Positions 8,101 to 16,264 of a stretch of DNA of 64,000 nt are shown in pieces. Source of the DNA: Mesobacillus jeotgali (GTDB lineage Bacteria > Bacillota > Bacilli > Bacillales > Cytobacillaceae). Position 1 is the first letter of the stretch. Each line of letters opens with the position of its first letter. The stretch spans positions 800,001-864,000 of the forward strand of contig NZ_CP109811.1 in assembly GCF_014856545.2 (NCBI RefSeq), read 5' to 3'. A model generated the notes under the pieces. That model worked only from the letters and a program-made list of their open reading frames with translations. It had not been told where the DNA came from and searched no databases. The position numbers and the translations under genes are program-made.

Positions 8101-8754
8101 TATTTCTTCTATTTTGGGGTTGTTGCCGTATAGAACAAGTTTGTCGCCAGGCTCAAGTTTAGTATCATATGCTTTATTGCGGATATTGATTGCGCCTCTC
8201 TTGATGAATAGAAGCATGACATCAACCTCTTTGTCCACTATTTCATCAAATGTCTTATCCGCATATTGTGAGTCTTCTTTTATAGCAATTTCCCGGACCT
8301 CATCATCATCGTCCATCAAAAGAACATCACTGATTGGCAAATCTGCTAACTCGTAATTCTCCTTCAATTCACTTTTCATCTTTTTACCCATCATTTTTTG
8401 TACGAATGGTGCTCTGAGCACAAATAAGAGTAATAAAAGTCCGCCAGCGATATAGGCAATTTCCATCGTGTAAAAATTATCCGTCAAAAGGTTGCTGATT
8501 GCGGAAATGATGACTGCCAGCGAGAATGCCCCGAATAAAATCAGGAAAGCTCCTAATCTTCTTCTGACAGGATGATCAATGATCAATTCGGATTCACCGG
8601 TTGTGAATCCGGTGCCCGTTAGCATCGAAATGACCTGGAACCGGGCGATTTTCCGGTCAAGGCCGGTCGCCACAAATATGGATGTGTTAATCTCAATCAC
8701 GGTAAAAACAATGAACAGATAGATGAAAATGAATAGAATGCCCATAACCTCCAT
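8086..8754 (-). CDS. Membrane protein with C-terminal TrkA-C (RCK_C) domain
   Basis: A 222-residue protein. An N-terminal membrane helix, a polar loop with TGTGFTTGESELI (reminiscent of a K+-channel/Trk selectivity-loop region), and two more helices precede a cytoplasmic RCK_C/TrkA-C domain at about residues 145-222 (ending LEPGDKLVLYGNNPKIEEIF). RCK_C domains bind ligands such as c-di-AMP in K+ transport proteins. The protein is short of a full transporter. It probably regulates ion homeostasis; the substrate is unknown. Confidence 0.75.
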   Translation of the reverse strand: MEVMGILFIFIYLFIVFTVIEINTSIFVATGLDRKIARFQVISMLTGTGFTTGESELIIDHPVRRRLGAFLILFGAFSLAVIISAISNLLTDNFYTMEIAYIAGGLLLLLFVLRAPFVQKMMGKKMKSELKENYELADLPISDVLLMDDDDEVREIAIKEDSQYADKTFDEIVDKEVDVMLLFIKRGAINIRNKAYDTKLEPGDKLVLYGNNPKIEEIFKNA

Positions 8755-8806
8755 CCCCCTCGCAATATCTAGTATTGATCGACGAGGTGTGAATTAAACA
8801 AAAATA

Positions 8807-8838
8807 GACCGGGGAAAGCTTTCCCCGGACATTTTTTA
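8807..8838 (-). terminator. Terminator of the 8836-9099 gene
   Basis: A 10-bp perfect self-complementary stem, CCGGGGAAAG/CTTTCCCCGG, followed on the minus strand by a T-rich stretch (TATTTTTG). Confidence 0.75.
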
Positions 8839-9099
8839 TCGTTGTTCTTGCAAGTTCTCGTTGTAATAGTTTACCCCGTACATTGCGCCTTCACTGACCA
8901 TCTTGTTGTCTTCAACGTCCATTGGATCAGGGTTCCCTGCTTTTTGTACTGGAACCACATTTGTCTTAGATGGCATGATCTTTTCTTTTACCTGTGTGGC
9001 CATCTCGGTGAGTTTTGCTTTATTTTCAGGCTTCATCGCCATCCACAAGGCTGCGGCTCCAGCACCTAACATAACTGCGTTCTTTGTTTTGGTTTGCAT
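8836..9099 (-). CDS. Small membrane-anchored hypothetical protein, 87 aa
   Basis: ATG start with GGAGGGAAAAAC upstream on the minus strand. An N-terminal short hydrophobic segment (AVMLGAGAAALWMAM) is followed by a basic stretch with TEMATQVKEKIMPSK, then an acidic tail. The layout resembles the small YtxH/DUF3918-like proteins of Bacillus, but I cannot assign a family firmly. It stands alone between a TrkA-C gene and the divergent corA. Confidence 0.65.
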   Translation of the reverse strand: MQTKTKNAVMLGAGAAALWMAMKPENKAKLTEMATQVKEKIMPSKTNVVPVQKAGNPDPMDVEDNKMVSEGAMYGVNYYNENLQEQR

Positions 9100-9266
9100 A
9101 GTTTTTCCCTCCTATTTTAATTGCGCCTTTACTATTGTCTATATTTTTATTTACCCGCTCCACGAAAATCAGAAACATTATTAATATGGAAGCACTGCCA
9201 ATCGTTTCAAAACTTCTTTTTAAGGGAAGAGTATTACTTGATTATTAAAAGAAAGGTCTGAGACCA

Positions 9267-10205
9267 TTGCGCCATACATTTAATGAGAATAAATGGATGT
9301 GGTTTGATTATGAAAATGGGGACCAGCAGGAATTAAGAGAGCTGGTATCAAATAATCCTAAATATGAAAATTGGTTTGAGAATATTAAAGATAGAAATTC
9401 AAATCTGCTTGAGCTTGACACTCAGATAAGAGGGGAAGAGTATATTTGGGGCTCCCTAATTTACCAACAGGATATTCATGATAAGAATGAGAAAAATATT
9501 TTCCACTTTTGGGTCAGCAAGGACTTTTTTGTATTGGTTGATTTTGATCTTTCTGTTCTAAATGCGAATCCGGTAGCGATCCACAAACAAATGAATCAGG
9601 CAGAGAATGCAGTAGAAGGATTTTTTATAATATTAGGAGAGATTCTTGTAAGCTATCTACAGAAGATTGATGGTTATGAAGAAAGGCTTCATGACCTTTT
9701 ATGGGAAATGAAGGAACATAACAACCGTGAAATCCTTGAAAAAATATATGAAAACCGGCATGAGTTGTTGGTTTGGAAAAACTTAGTCGTTCCTATAGTG
9801 GAATTAAGATTTGTTGCGGAGGAAGCGTATGGCCGTGAGATTCATGAAAGAACTGAATTCAGCAGGGTGGTCACTCGAGTCGAGCGGATTCGGACATTGC
9901 TTGATGAATATCAGCATGCAATCGATACGATGGTCAATCTCGAAGAAGTGGTCTCGACCCACAGAGGAAATGAAATCATGAAAACTTTGACAGTCATGAC
10001 GATTCTATTTACTCCTGTTACGGCATGGGGAGCAGTGTGGGGGATGAATTTTAAGGTCATGCCTGAGCTCGAGTGGAAATTTGGCTATGCATTTGCGGGA
10101 GTTTTAATATTAGCATCCACCGTGGGGATTTATTATTACTTGAAAAAGAAAGGCTGGATGGGAGATATTCTGAGAGTGAAAAAGAAAAACAGGTTCTTTG
10201 GATAA
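9267..10205 (+). CDS. corA: CorA-family divalent cation transporter
   Basis: A 312-residue protein with a large, mostly helical cytoplasmic N-domain and two C-terminal membrane helices. The signature YGMN appears here as WGMNF, about 50 residues from the end, followed by the loop motif MPE and a second helix (GYAFAGVLILASTVGIYYYL). CorA channels carry Mg2+, or Co2+ and Ni2+; some members of this subgroup are Zn2+ exporters. The start is TTG at 9267 behind GAAAGGTCTGAG. A bidirectional terminator follows. Confidence 0.88.
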   Translation: MRHTFNENKWMWFDYENGDQQELRELVSNNPKYENWFENIKDRNSNLLELDTQIRGEEYIWGSLIYQQDIHDKNEKNIFHFWVSKDFFVLVDFDLSVLNANPVAIHKQMNQAENAVEGFFIILGEILVSYLQKIDGYEERLHDLLWEMKEHNNREILEKIYENRHELLVWKNLVVPIVELRFVAEEAYGREIHERTEFSRVVTRVERIRTLLDEYQHAIDTMVNLEEVVSTHRGNEIMKTLTVMTILFTPVTAWGAVWGMNFKVMPELEWKFGYAFAGVLILASTVGIYYYLKKKGWMGDILRVKKKNRFFG

Positions 10206-10208
10206 GAT

Positions 10209-10237
10209 AAAAAAATCGCCCGAGGGCGATTTTTTAT
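10209..10237. terminator. Bidirectional terminator, corA / DUF3243
   Basis: AAAAAATCGCCC-GAG-GGCGATTTTTT between convergent genes. Confidence 0.85.
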
Positions 10238-10566
10238 TCTGCCAATTTCACAAGCATATGTGCAAGGGCATGCTGTTGTTCTTTTGTGCCAACCTTCCAA
10301 AGCTCCTGCAGCAGCTGTTCCTCTTTGTTTCTCGGTGTTACGTTATCAGCAAGATAATCGGCAACCTTTTCCGCCGTTTTCGCAAGCTGTTCTTCATCCA
10401 GCCCCGCTGTTTTGCCAAGCTTGATTCGTTTGCTCAGATAGGTTCTGAATTCATTGAAATCCCCTAGGATCTCATCCGCCTGTTGCGTATCCATCCGTTC
10501 AAGGGTCTCATCTACCTTGCTAGTATCGACTTCGCCATCTTTATGGATCATATGGTCTTTTTCCAT
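10234..10566 (-). CDS. DUF3243 family protein
   Basis: A 110-residue soluble helical protein. The central part (ILGDFNEFRTYLSKRIKLG through LADNVTPRNKEEQLLQELW) is the DUF3243 pattern known from B. subtilis YmfJ; here the protein is about 25 residues longer. GGAGG lies upstream of the ATG. The molecular function is unknown. It is convergent with corA. Confidence 0.78.
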   Translation of the reverse strand: MEKDHMIHKDGEVDTSKVDETLERMDTQQADEILGDFNEFRTYLSKRIKLGKTAGLDEEQLAKTAEKVADYLADNVTPRNKEEQLLQELWKVGTKEQQHALAHMLVKLAE

Positions 10567-10823
10567 GTAAAAAACCTCCTTGAGAAAGATATATATTAAA
10601 TACCCCGATGCCGGAAACTAGTAAACCTTTGGGAGCACATTCGATAGATGGGTGGATAAGGATCTTTTCGTGTGTGATGGAATAACAATGATATGAGGAA
10701 AAGAGCTTTAACCAAAAAAGGTGCTGGCCGGCTGGCCTGCACCTTTTTTGGGTCCGACATACGGACGATGGGAGGAGTAATTCTGTTGTTGCTATTCAAT
10801 TTGCGCTCTGGGGTAAATCGATG
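10567..10823. other. Intergenic region, no gene seen
   Basis: It holds only the strong terminator at 10714-10749. A 67-codon minus-strand frame here has no ribosome site and runs through the terminator. Confidence 0.7.
10714..10749. terminator. Bidirectional-looking terminator after the micro-gene pair
   Basis: AAAAAAGGTGC-T-GGCC/GGCC-T-GCACCTTTTTT, a self-complementary hairpin with T-runs in both directions. On the minus strand it closes the transcript of the two 34-codon genes. Confidence 0.85.
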
Positions 10824-10928
10824 TTAAATGTATCGATTTAAGACCAGCGTGCCTTGAGACAGCAGCGCGAATCTTCCTCCGCTTGCATAGCCAATGACGT
10901 ATTCCGAAGTCGCCGTAAAGTCTTTCAA
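10824..10928 (-). CDS. 34-aa micro-protein, copy B
   Basis: A minus-strand frame of 34 codons with start TTG at 10928, behind AAGGAAGGGA at 9-base spacing. The peptide reads LKDFTATSEYVIG, then YASGGRFALLSQG, then TLVLNRYI. It is the same length as copy A (11035-11139) and 25 of 34 residues are identical. Most base differences in the C-terminal half are synonymous (TTC/TTT, CTG/TTG, CTG/CTA, GGC/GGA, TTA/TTG), which is strong evidence of translation. An inverted repeat (AAATCGAT/ATCGATTT) covers the stop codon. Family unknown. Confidence 0.72.
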   Translation of the reverse strand: MKDFTATSEYVIGYASGGRFALLSQGTLVLNRYI

Positions 10929-11034
10929 CTTAACCAGTCCCTTCCTTACCAGTATTGGCCTTGCTCCTATCCTGCGGACTAACTTAGAGGAGTGTCCTGC
11001 TCAAGCTATTCAAAAACAATGGTGTCAATCGATG

Positions 11035-11139
11035 TTAAGTCCATCGATTCAAGACCAGCGTTCCTTGAGATAGCAACGCAAATCTTCCTCCATGTGCTAA
11101 GCCAATGACATTTTCTGAAGTCGCCGTAAAGTTTTGCAC
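11035..11139 (-). CDS. 34-aa micro-protein, copy A
   Basis: GTG start at 11139 behind AGAAGGGA, with the same spacing as copy B; stop TAA at 11035. The peptide reads VQNFTATSENVIG, then LAHGGRFALLSQG, then TLVLNRWT. The frame cannot extend upstream: a TAG interrupts it, and indels break the frame relative to copy B there. The ribosome site lies in the loop of a potential stem formed by AAGGCCAAT upstream and ATTGGCTTA inside the gene, conserved in both copies. AATCGATG/CATCGATT flanks the stop. It lies downstream of mscL on the same strand. Confidence 0.72.
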   Translation of the reverse strand: MQNFTATSENVIGLAHGGRFALLSQGTLVLNRWT

Positions 11140-11257
11140 TTTAACCAGTCCCTTCTAGGTTTTGTATTGGCCTTGCACTATACATATACCCGCGTGAAAT
11201 CACAGAAAACTTAATAAACTTAATTAAAAGTTGGCATTTAATCCATTTTTAGGAAAA

Positions 11258-11626
11258 CTAGATTTGCTTTTGTTCCTTAAGTAGATCGCGGATCTCTTTC
11301 AAAAGCTCTTCTTTTACATCAGGTGTTGGTGCTGCGGGCTTGGCTTCTTCTTTTTTACGATAGCGGTTAATAATTCTAATGAAGAAAAATATAGCTAATG
11401 CCGTAAGGAAAAAATCCATGACAGACTGTAAGAATGCCCCGTATTTAATCGTGTTGTAGGTCAGTTCTGAAAAATCAGCTCCAAAAGTAGCGAACCCTAT
11501 AATCGGCATAATGATGTCATCGACAAGCGAAGATACGATTTTTCCGAACGCGGCCCCGATGATGACTCCGACTGCGAGATCCAGCACATTGCCTTTAAAT
11601 GCGAATTTCTTGAATTCATTCCACAT
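11258..11626 (-). CDS. mscL: Large-conductance mechanosensitive channel
   Basis: 122 residues, the usual MscL length. It starts [20 protein letters not shown] (amphipathic N-helix and pore-lining TM1, with the tension-sensing glycines in GVIIGAAFG). TM2 is near residues 70-90 ([16 protein letters not shown]) and a C-terminal helical bundle ends [12 protein letters not shown]. The homopentamer opens under hypo-osmotic stress and releases solutes. GGGGGACATTAAG lies upstream of the ATG. The two micro-genes lie downstream on the same strand. Confidence 0.97.
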   Translation of the reverse strand: MWNEFKKFAFKGNVLDLAVGVIIGAAFGKIVSSLVDDIIMPIIGFATFGADFSELTYNTIKYGAFLQSVMDFFLTALAIFFFIRIINRYRKKEEAKPAAPTPDVKEELLKEIRDLLKEQKQI

Positions 11627-11688
11627 CTTAATGTCCCCCTAAGAATTATATCTCTTATATTCTGCGAGATTGTGAGGCAAAAAGCAAT

Positions 11689-11725
11689 AGGGCCTGCACC
11701 ATTTGAAGGAGCAGGCCCTAATTTA
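11689..11725. terminator. Terminator after the LuxR-type gene
   Basis: AGGGCCTGC/GCAGGCCCT stem. The minus-strand reading ends the regulator gene at 11723; its T-tail is short. Confidence 0.65.
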
Positions 11726-13222
11726 CTGAATCAGCCTCATTTTCAACGCTTTGACGGCTGCATCGGTCCGGTTTTTCGCATCGAGCTTTTGGATGATGGC
11801 TGAAATATAGTCACGTACGGTGTAGGAACTGAGGTGGAGCGCGTCAGCAGCTTCATTGATAGAAGCACCTTCCGCAATCAGCTTGAGCACCTCTCGCTCA
11901 CGGATAGTCAGGACGGCACGCTGGACACCGAAAAGCTGAACGGCATCCTCATAGTACTGATTCAACAATTCGCCGCCATATTGTCCGAATTTTATCAGAG
12001 CGGTCAGAGTCTGGTTATTGACGGTAAATGATTTATTTTCTCCGCGGTCAAGCAGTGCAAGACCAATCAGTTTATTTTCAGCAGGCACATAGATTGGCAG
12101 GACAACCAATGATTTCAGGCAGTAATCATGGACGTATTTAACAGGCAAAATCTCAGCTGCATCTTCAATAAAAATCGGTTTGGAATGGCTGAAATGCTTC
12201 AGGTATTTTGTCAGCAGTGGAAATTCAGCAATGCTCTCCTTGATGTGCTGCACAGAGCCTGTATGGACGTTATGGGCATGGACGCCGACTCCGCTATGCT
12301 CCCCAGGGGAATAGATGAACAGGGCGCAGCGTGAAAATGGCAGGTAATCAACCAGGCCCTGGGTAATCATTTTAACAGCTTCAGAAGCGCTCTGGGAACG
12401 GATCAGCCGCTGCTGGAACAGAAGGGTAGCATCCTTCCACTCAAGCTCACTTTCCAGGTGATTCAGCTTCATTTGTTTCAGGTACATTTTCCGGAAAGTT
12501 TCTTTTTGCGCCTCTGTCACGGTCTCCGCTTTATCCTTCACGCAGATTAACAGTGTCTCCGTCAGGCATGGTATCGTGATAATTTGAGGATGTTCCTCGC
12601 CTGGTGACAACAATCTGGAAAGCGCCACTGACAGGTCTGATGCATGCTCAGCTTGCAGCCCCTCACATATGGTGACCAGCTGTTTATTTACCACAAGGTC
12701 ATCCGCGCAAACAATTTTGTTTACTTTGCATGTGGATTTCTCATTGCGGATGACCGCAAGCCAGTTACTAGGAACTGCACGCAGGCTCAACATCATCTTC
12801 AGCCATTTATCATCCTGGTATTCCAGCTGCTGCGTACGCAGGACCTTGTCGAGGATTCTCGTAAAAAAGACCTGTACCGCCTGGTGCTCTAGGAATCCAG
12901 CATTCCTTTTCTTTAAAACTTTATGAAATAAGTTCTCAACTGCGCTGATCAGAAAGATAGCGTCAAAGTCATCGACGAATTCAAGATGGCGTTTTTGCCA
13001 CCTAAGGACTAATAAATGGATGAAATCATTTGAAGATTCAAAGGTGGTTCGTGAAAGGTTATTGAAGCCATAAACAATCATGCTCTCAAATTCAGATACA
13101 AGATCGTTTTGCCATGCTTTCATGTCCTTCTTTAAATGTAACCATTCTTTAAGAAACGGTTTCTCGCATTCTTTTAAAAGAAATAAACCTCTAATGGCCA
13201 AATCCTCAATCTTATGTTCCAT
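11723..13222 (-). CDS. LuxR-type transcriptional regulator with GAF-like domain
   Basis: A 499-residue protein. The first about 260 residues are helical without a recognised domain. A GAF-like domain spans about 270-410 (LFQQRLIRSQSASEAVKMI through LALLDRGENKSFTV). The C-terminal LuxR helix-turn-helix reads [22 protein letters not shown], then LHLSSYTVRDYISAIIQKL. No receiver domain is present, so it probably senses a small molecule. It is divergent from the DUF6230-DUF6114-repeat operon, with a perfect 7-bp-arm inverted repeat between them. I infer that it controls that operon. Confidence 0.8.
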   Translation of the reverse strand: MEHKIEDLAIRGLFLLKECEKPFLKEWLHLKKDMKAWQNDLVSEFESMIVYGFNNLSRTTFESSNDFIHLLVLRWQKRHLEFVDDFDAIFLISAVENLFHKVLKKRNAGFLEHQAVQVFFTRILDKVLRTQQLEYQDDKWLKMMLSLRAVPSNWLAVIRNEKSTCKVNKIVCADDLVVNKQLVTICEGLQAEHASDLSVALSRLLSPGEEHPQIITIPCLTETLLICVKDKAETVTEAQKETFRKMYLKQMKLNHLESELEWKDATLLFQQRLIRSQSASEAVKMITQGLVDYLPFSRCALFIYSPGEHSGVGVHAHNVHTGSVQHIKESIAEFPLLTKYLKHFSHSKPIFIEDAAEILPVKYVHDYCLKSLVVLPIYVPAENKLIGLALLDRGENKSFTVNNQTLTALIKFGQYGGELLNQYYEDAVQLFGVQRAVLTIREREVLKLIAEGASINEAADALHLSSYTVRDYISAIIQKLDAKNRTDAAVKALKMRLIQ

Positions 13223-13316
13223 CAGACAACCTCACTCTCAAATTCTGGTAAAATACCATTCGTTTAAAAATTCAGATTTTTGTCCGTCCCTTCTGTAGAC
13301 CCCGACATTTAACGGG

Positions 13317-13333
13317 GTTAACACGTTGTTAAC
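13317..13333. promoter_or_regulatory. Candidate operator between regulator and envelope operon
   Basis: Perfect inverted repeat GTTAACA-CGT-TGTTAAC in the divergent intergenic region. A dimeric LuxR-type protein would bind such a site. A CCCCG/CGGGG hairpin overlaps its left side (13301-13317). Confidence 0.5.
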
Positions 13334-13429
13334 GATTTTTTTCGGAGTTGTAGGCTTGATTTTTCGGGGATATGTTATAAGCAAGAATTAATTTTGAATT
13401 TTAAAAATATTTAAATGGGGGTGGCTTCC

Positions 13430-14002
13430 TTGAACGGAGCTGTCGTAATGGAAAGCAAGACGAATAAGAAGGCTTTTTGGGGTGCGCTGGCAGCTGGACT
13501 TCTTGGGCTTGGAATTTTACTGGTGTCGTTCGGTGTATCAGGTGTAGCATATGCAGTTCCGATTGCCGGTGTAGGAGATTTTTATGTTGAGTTCGATAAG
13601 CTTGAAGGTGAAGGCTACAAATTCTACCCGAAACTGGGTGAAACGAGCAGTTCAGATGCAGCGCCGCAAGGAACGAATATCATTGAAAAGCTGACAATCG
13701 ACAATCTTCAGCTATACAAGGATTTTCAGGTGGGCAGCGAATGGATCCGCGTCAAAATCCAGGCTTCAAAACCTGTACAGATTTCCGGTCTGCAGCATGA
13801 TGCTGGCCTGATTGAGGCGAACGCCAAGTTCCAGAACCTGGCACTTGAAGAAAACAACAGCACAGACTGGACGAAGCAGTTCCAGCAAACATCGAGCACC
13901 ATTATCCTTGAAAATGCTAAATTGAAAACTCATTACTTATTCCAGGAAACGATCAATATGGCCGGAATGAAATTGACGGTGGAAAAAATCGATAAGAAAT
14001 AG
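13430..14002 (+). CDS. DUF6230 family exported/membrane protein
   Basis: About 190 residues. One N-terminal hydrophobic segment (WGALAAGLLGLGILLVSFGV) acts as signal or anchor and is followed by an extracytoplasmic beta-rich domain. The start is uncertain: TTG 13430 has GGGGGTGG at good spacing, ATG 13448 has CGGAG, and ATG 13415 has no ribosome site. It is the first gene of a three-gene operon. The DUF6230-DUF6114 pairing is known mainly from actinomycetes and some Bacillus. Its domain resembles the N-domain of the third gene (SKPVQISGLQHDAG here, NGPVHIKGMQVDAS there). Confidence 0.78.
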   Translation: MNGAVVMESKTNKKAFWGALAAGLLGLGILLVSFGVSGVAYAVPIAGVGDFYVEFDKLEGEGYKFYPKLGETSSSDAAPQGTNIIEKLTIDNLQLYKDFQVGSEWIRVKIQASKPVQISGLQHDAGLIEANAKFQNLALEENNSTDWTKQFQQTSSTIILENAKLKTHYLFQETINMAGMKLTVEKIDKK

Positions 14003-14016
14003 TAGAGGTGACAAGC

Positions 14017-14409
14017 ATGGTTTTTAAAAAGTGGAGGCATACGAGGCCTTTCTTTGGATCGATTTTAACTGTTTTGAGCGGCCTGATGATTTTATGGGTG
14101 CCTTTGAACCTTTATCTAAGCACCTTTCTCCCCGGATCAGTCGCCGTAATCGGATTGTTGTTTGGCGGGCTGATTACACTGATGGGACTGATGTCCTTCT
14201 TTTTGCCAAGTGCCTCTAAAGCCTTGGGCATCATCGTCATCTTTTTATCCGTTCTATCGGTCATCGGCGCTCTCGGCGGGTTCCTGTTTGGAACAATATT
14301 CGGGATCATCGGCGGGGCTTTGCTGACAGCATGGCGGATGGTGCCAGCACAAGAGTCGGCAGGAGCACCAGTCGCTGATGCCGCTGCACAGCCAGCCAAA
14401 ACAGGATAA
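14017..14409 (+). CDS. DUF6114 family membrane protein
   Basis: 130 residues with four membrane helices (from FFGSILTVLSGLMILWVPL to GTIFGIIGGALLTAW) and an Ala/Pro-rich tail. The ATG at 14017 follows GAGGTG; an upstream GTG at 14008 is less likely. It sits 14 bp after the DUF6230 gene and 12 bp before the repeat-protein gene, so the three are cotranscribed. It probably forms a membrane complex with the two exported partners; the function is unknown. Confidence 0.8.
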   Translation: MVFKKWRHTRPFFGSILTVLSGLMILWVPLNLYLSTFLPGSVAVIGLLFGGLITLMGLMSFFLPSASKALGIIVIFLSVLSVIGALGGFLFGTIFGIIGGALLTAWRMVPAQESAGAPVADAAAQPAKTG

Positions 14410-14421
14410 AGGGGAGAAAAA

Positions 14422-15738
14422 ATGAAGAATCGAATCTTTTTAGTAGTGATGTGCTTTCAGCTAGCTGCATTGTCCTTTTTCCCTTTTATTGAAAAAGCGA
14501 ATGGAGCCGGAAATGATGCAGAGGGATTCATTATCCAGGCTGACCGGGTGGTTGGTGAAAATATGAAAGCAATGGTTGTCTCCGGCGAGACATCTGGCTC
14601 GAATGCCAAGCCAATGCTGCGGATCACCTACGACTCAGCTATGATTTACGGCATGAGGCTGACAAAACAGTTCCAGACTTCAGGAGGTACGGTTAGCCTC
14701 ACGATGAAAGCAAACGGCCCTGTTCATATAAAAGGGATGCAGGTCGATGCCAGCGCGATTTCATTCCAGGGGGCATGCGTGCACGCGGCAAAAATCATTC
14801 CGAATGCTGCTCTCGAAGGCGTGACGATGGTCGCCCATTCAATGAATGCAGCCAACAGCAGCCTTGACCAGTTAAAGCTTCAGACAGTAAATGGTGATGG
14901 AGGAGTACAGAAGCCAGGCACCTTGGAAATTTTACAGGAGCTTGGGGCAATGCCATTTGGACAGATGAAAAAGGAAATTGAGAAAATCACCAGCGGCCAG
15001 CTGCCGCTAACTTGCGAAGGCGCTGCTGAGGAGGAAGTGGAAGAAATAGTAGGGGGAGTGATCCAGCCAGTCGATGACTTGCTGGATGAAGTAACAGACC
15101 CGCTCGATGGAACAATCGGGAAAGTAACGGACCCGCTTGATGGAATAATTGGCAAAGTGACGGATCCGCTGGATGACACAATCGGAAAAGTGACCGATCC
15201 CCTCAAGGATACAATCGGAAAGGTGACAGACCCTCTCAAGGATACAGTCGAAAAAGTGACGGATCCACTGAAAGACACAGTTGGCAAGGTCACCGGCCCT
15301 GTCAAAGATACGGTCGATAAGGTGGTTACTCCTGTTGAAGAGACAGTCGGAAAAGTGACACAACCTGTAAAAGAGGTCGTCAAGGAAACGACGGACAGTG
15401 CAAAAACAGTCACAGAGCCTGTGGCTGAGCCGGTTAAGGAAATCGTGGATGAAACAGCCAAGACAGCGTGTGAAAAGCTGGAGGCGGTAAATGGCGAGAT
15501 GACCAAAGAGCTGGCGCTGGAATTGATCGACAAGGCACTGGCCGAAAACAAAATGCTAGATGAATTATGCCCGACAGACGCCACATTGACAGCTCAGCTT
15601 GAAAAATGGACAGAAGGGCTTCTCGATTCTCTCGGACTTCTGTCACTTCTCGGATTGAAGCCAAGCGAGGAAGAACAGCTGAAGAAGATGAGAGAGGTTA
15701 TTTTAAAAGAGCCTGATGGATCTATAATTGACTTCTAA
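14422..15738 (+). CDS. Exported protein with DUF6230-like domain and 11-residue repeats
   Basis: 438 residues. Signal peptide at 1-29 (hydrophobic core VVMCFQLAALSFFPFI, cleavage near ANGAG). A beta-rich domain at about 33-150 is homologous to the first gene of the operon. Then come at least eight tandem 11-residue repeats of type KVTDPLKDTIG (about residues 220-310), predicted as a long amphipathic helix or coiled coil, and a helical C-terminus with three cysteines. The repeats are also a 33-bp DNA repeat. No sorting motif or membrane anchor ends the protein. Probably a cell-surface stalk or linker protein; function unknown. Confidence 0.8.
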   Translation: MKNRIFLVVMCFQLAALSFFPFIEKANGAGNDAEGFIIQADRVVGENMKAMVVSGETSGSNAKPMLRITYDSAMIYGMRLTKQFQTSGGTVSLTMKANGPVHIKGMQVDASAISFQGACVHAAKIIPNAALEGVTMVAHSMNAANSSLDQLKLQTVNGDGGVQKPGTLEILQELGAMPFGQMKKEIEKITSGQLPLTCEGAAEEEVEEIVGGVIQPVDDLLDEVTDPLDGTIGKVTDPLDGIIGKVTDPLDDTIGKVTDPLKDTIGKVTDPLKDTVEKVTDPLKDTVGKVTGPVKDTVDKVVTPVEETVGKVTQPVKEVVKETTDSAKTVTEPVAEPVKEIVDETAKTACEKLEAVNGEMTKELALELIDKALAENKMLDELCPTDATLTAQLEKWTEGLLDSLGLLSLLGLKPSEEEQLKKMREVILKEPDGSIIDF

Positions 15739-15750
15739 CTTTTACACAGC

Positions 15751-15790
15751 AAAGGCAGAGGATGGCTCCTCTGCCTTTAATATTTTATTG
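15751..15790. terminator. Bidirectional terminator, repeat-protein operon / acyP
   Basis: AAAGGCAGAGGA-TGGC-TCCTCTGCCTTT, a 12-bp perfect stem between convergent genes. Confidence 0.85.
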
Positions 15791-16049
15791 CGAATGACTT
15801 ATAGGTTTCAGTTTTCTCTGTTTCGTTCACTTCAATATGGTCAACAGTGGAGAAAGGATTGCCCCTCCGTACTTCATCGATGAACTTTTCAAGGTCAGGC
15901 CTGGAACCAGAAGCAAGGATTTCAACGCCGCCCTCCTGCAGGTTCTTCACCCAGCCCGTAATGCCAAACTGAATCGCCTTCATTTGAGTATAATACCGAT
16001 ACCCCACACCCTGAACCTCACCCGTCACAATAATTTGCAATTGGATCAA
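15777..16049 (-). CDS. acyP: Acylphosphatase
   Basis: 90 residues, the normal size. The signature GEVQGVGYRYYTQMKA holds the catalytic Arg (in GYRYY). The second signature GITGWVKNLQEGGVEILASG holds the catalytic Asn (in VKNL). It hydrolyses acyl phosphates such as carbamoyl phosphate. It is a single gene convergent with the envelope operon. Upstream on the minus strand is a TATAAT-like hexamer near 16125. Confidence 0.95.
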   Translation of the reverse strand: MIQLQIIVTGEVQGVGYRYYTQMKAIQFGITGWVKNLQEGGVEILASGSRPDLEKFIDEVRRGNPFSTVDHIEVNETEKTETYKSFAIKY

Positions 16050-16208
16050 GACGTCGCCCCCAGATAAACGAATAGGTTAACAATATATCTAATGTTATAT
16101 GTAATGATTGCTTGGTAACTTCATTATAACACAGTGATTTCGGGTGCATAAGGAAAAAGGAAGTTTATATTTTGATTAATGTAGTTTCAAAAAGGAGGAG
16201 GAACAGCA

Positions 16209-16241
16209 GAAAAAACAGCCGAACACAATGTCCGGCTGTTT
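16209..16241 (-). terminator. Terminator of ampS
   Basis: On the minus strand, AACAGCCG/CGGCTGTT followed by TTTTTT. Confidence 0.8.
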
Positions 16242-16264
16242 GCTTATACATTTCTAATCCAATC

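Noticed and set aside
10596..10799. 67-codon minus-strand frame
   Set aside because: It runs through a strong terminator and has no ribosome site.
10824..11180. Pair of riboswitch-like RNAs
   Set aside because: Stems can be drawn around the ribosome site, but most base differences between the copies are synonymous in one frame, which fits coding better than base-pair covariation.
14880..15584. 234-codon Ser/Val-rich minus-strand frame
   Set aside because: Shadow of the 33-bp repeats of the plus-strand repeat protein.
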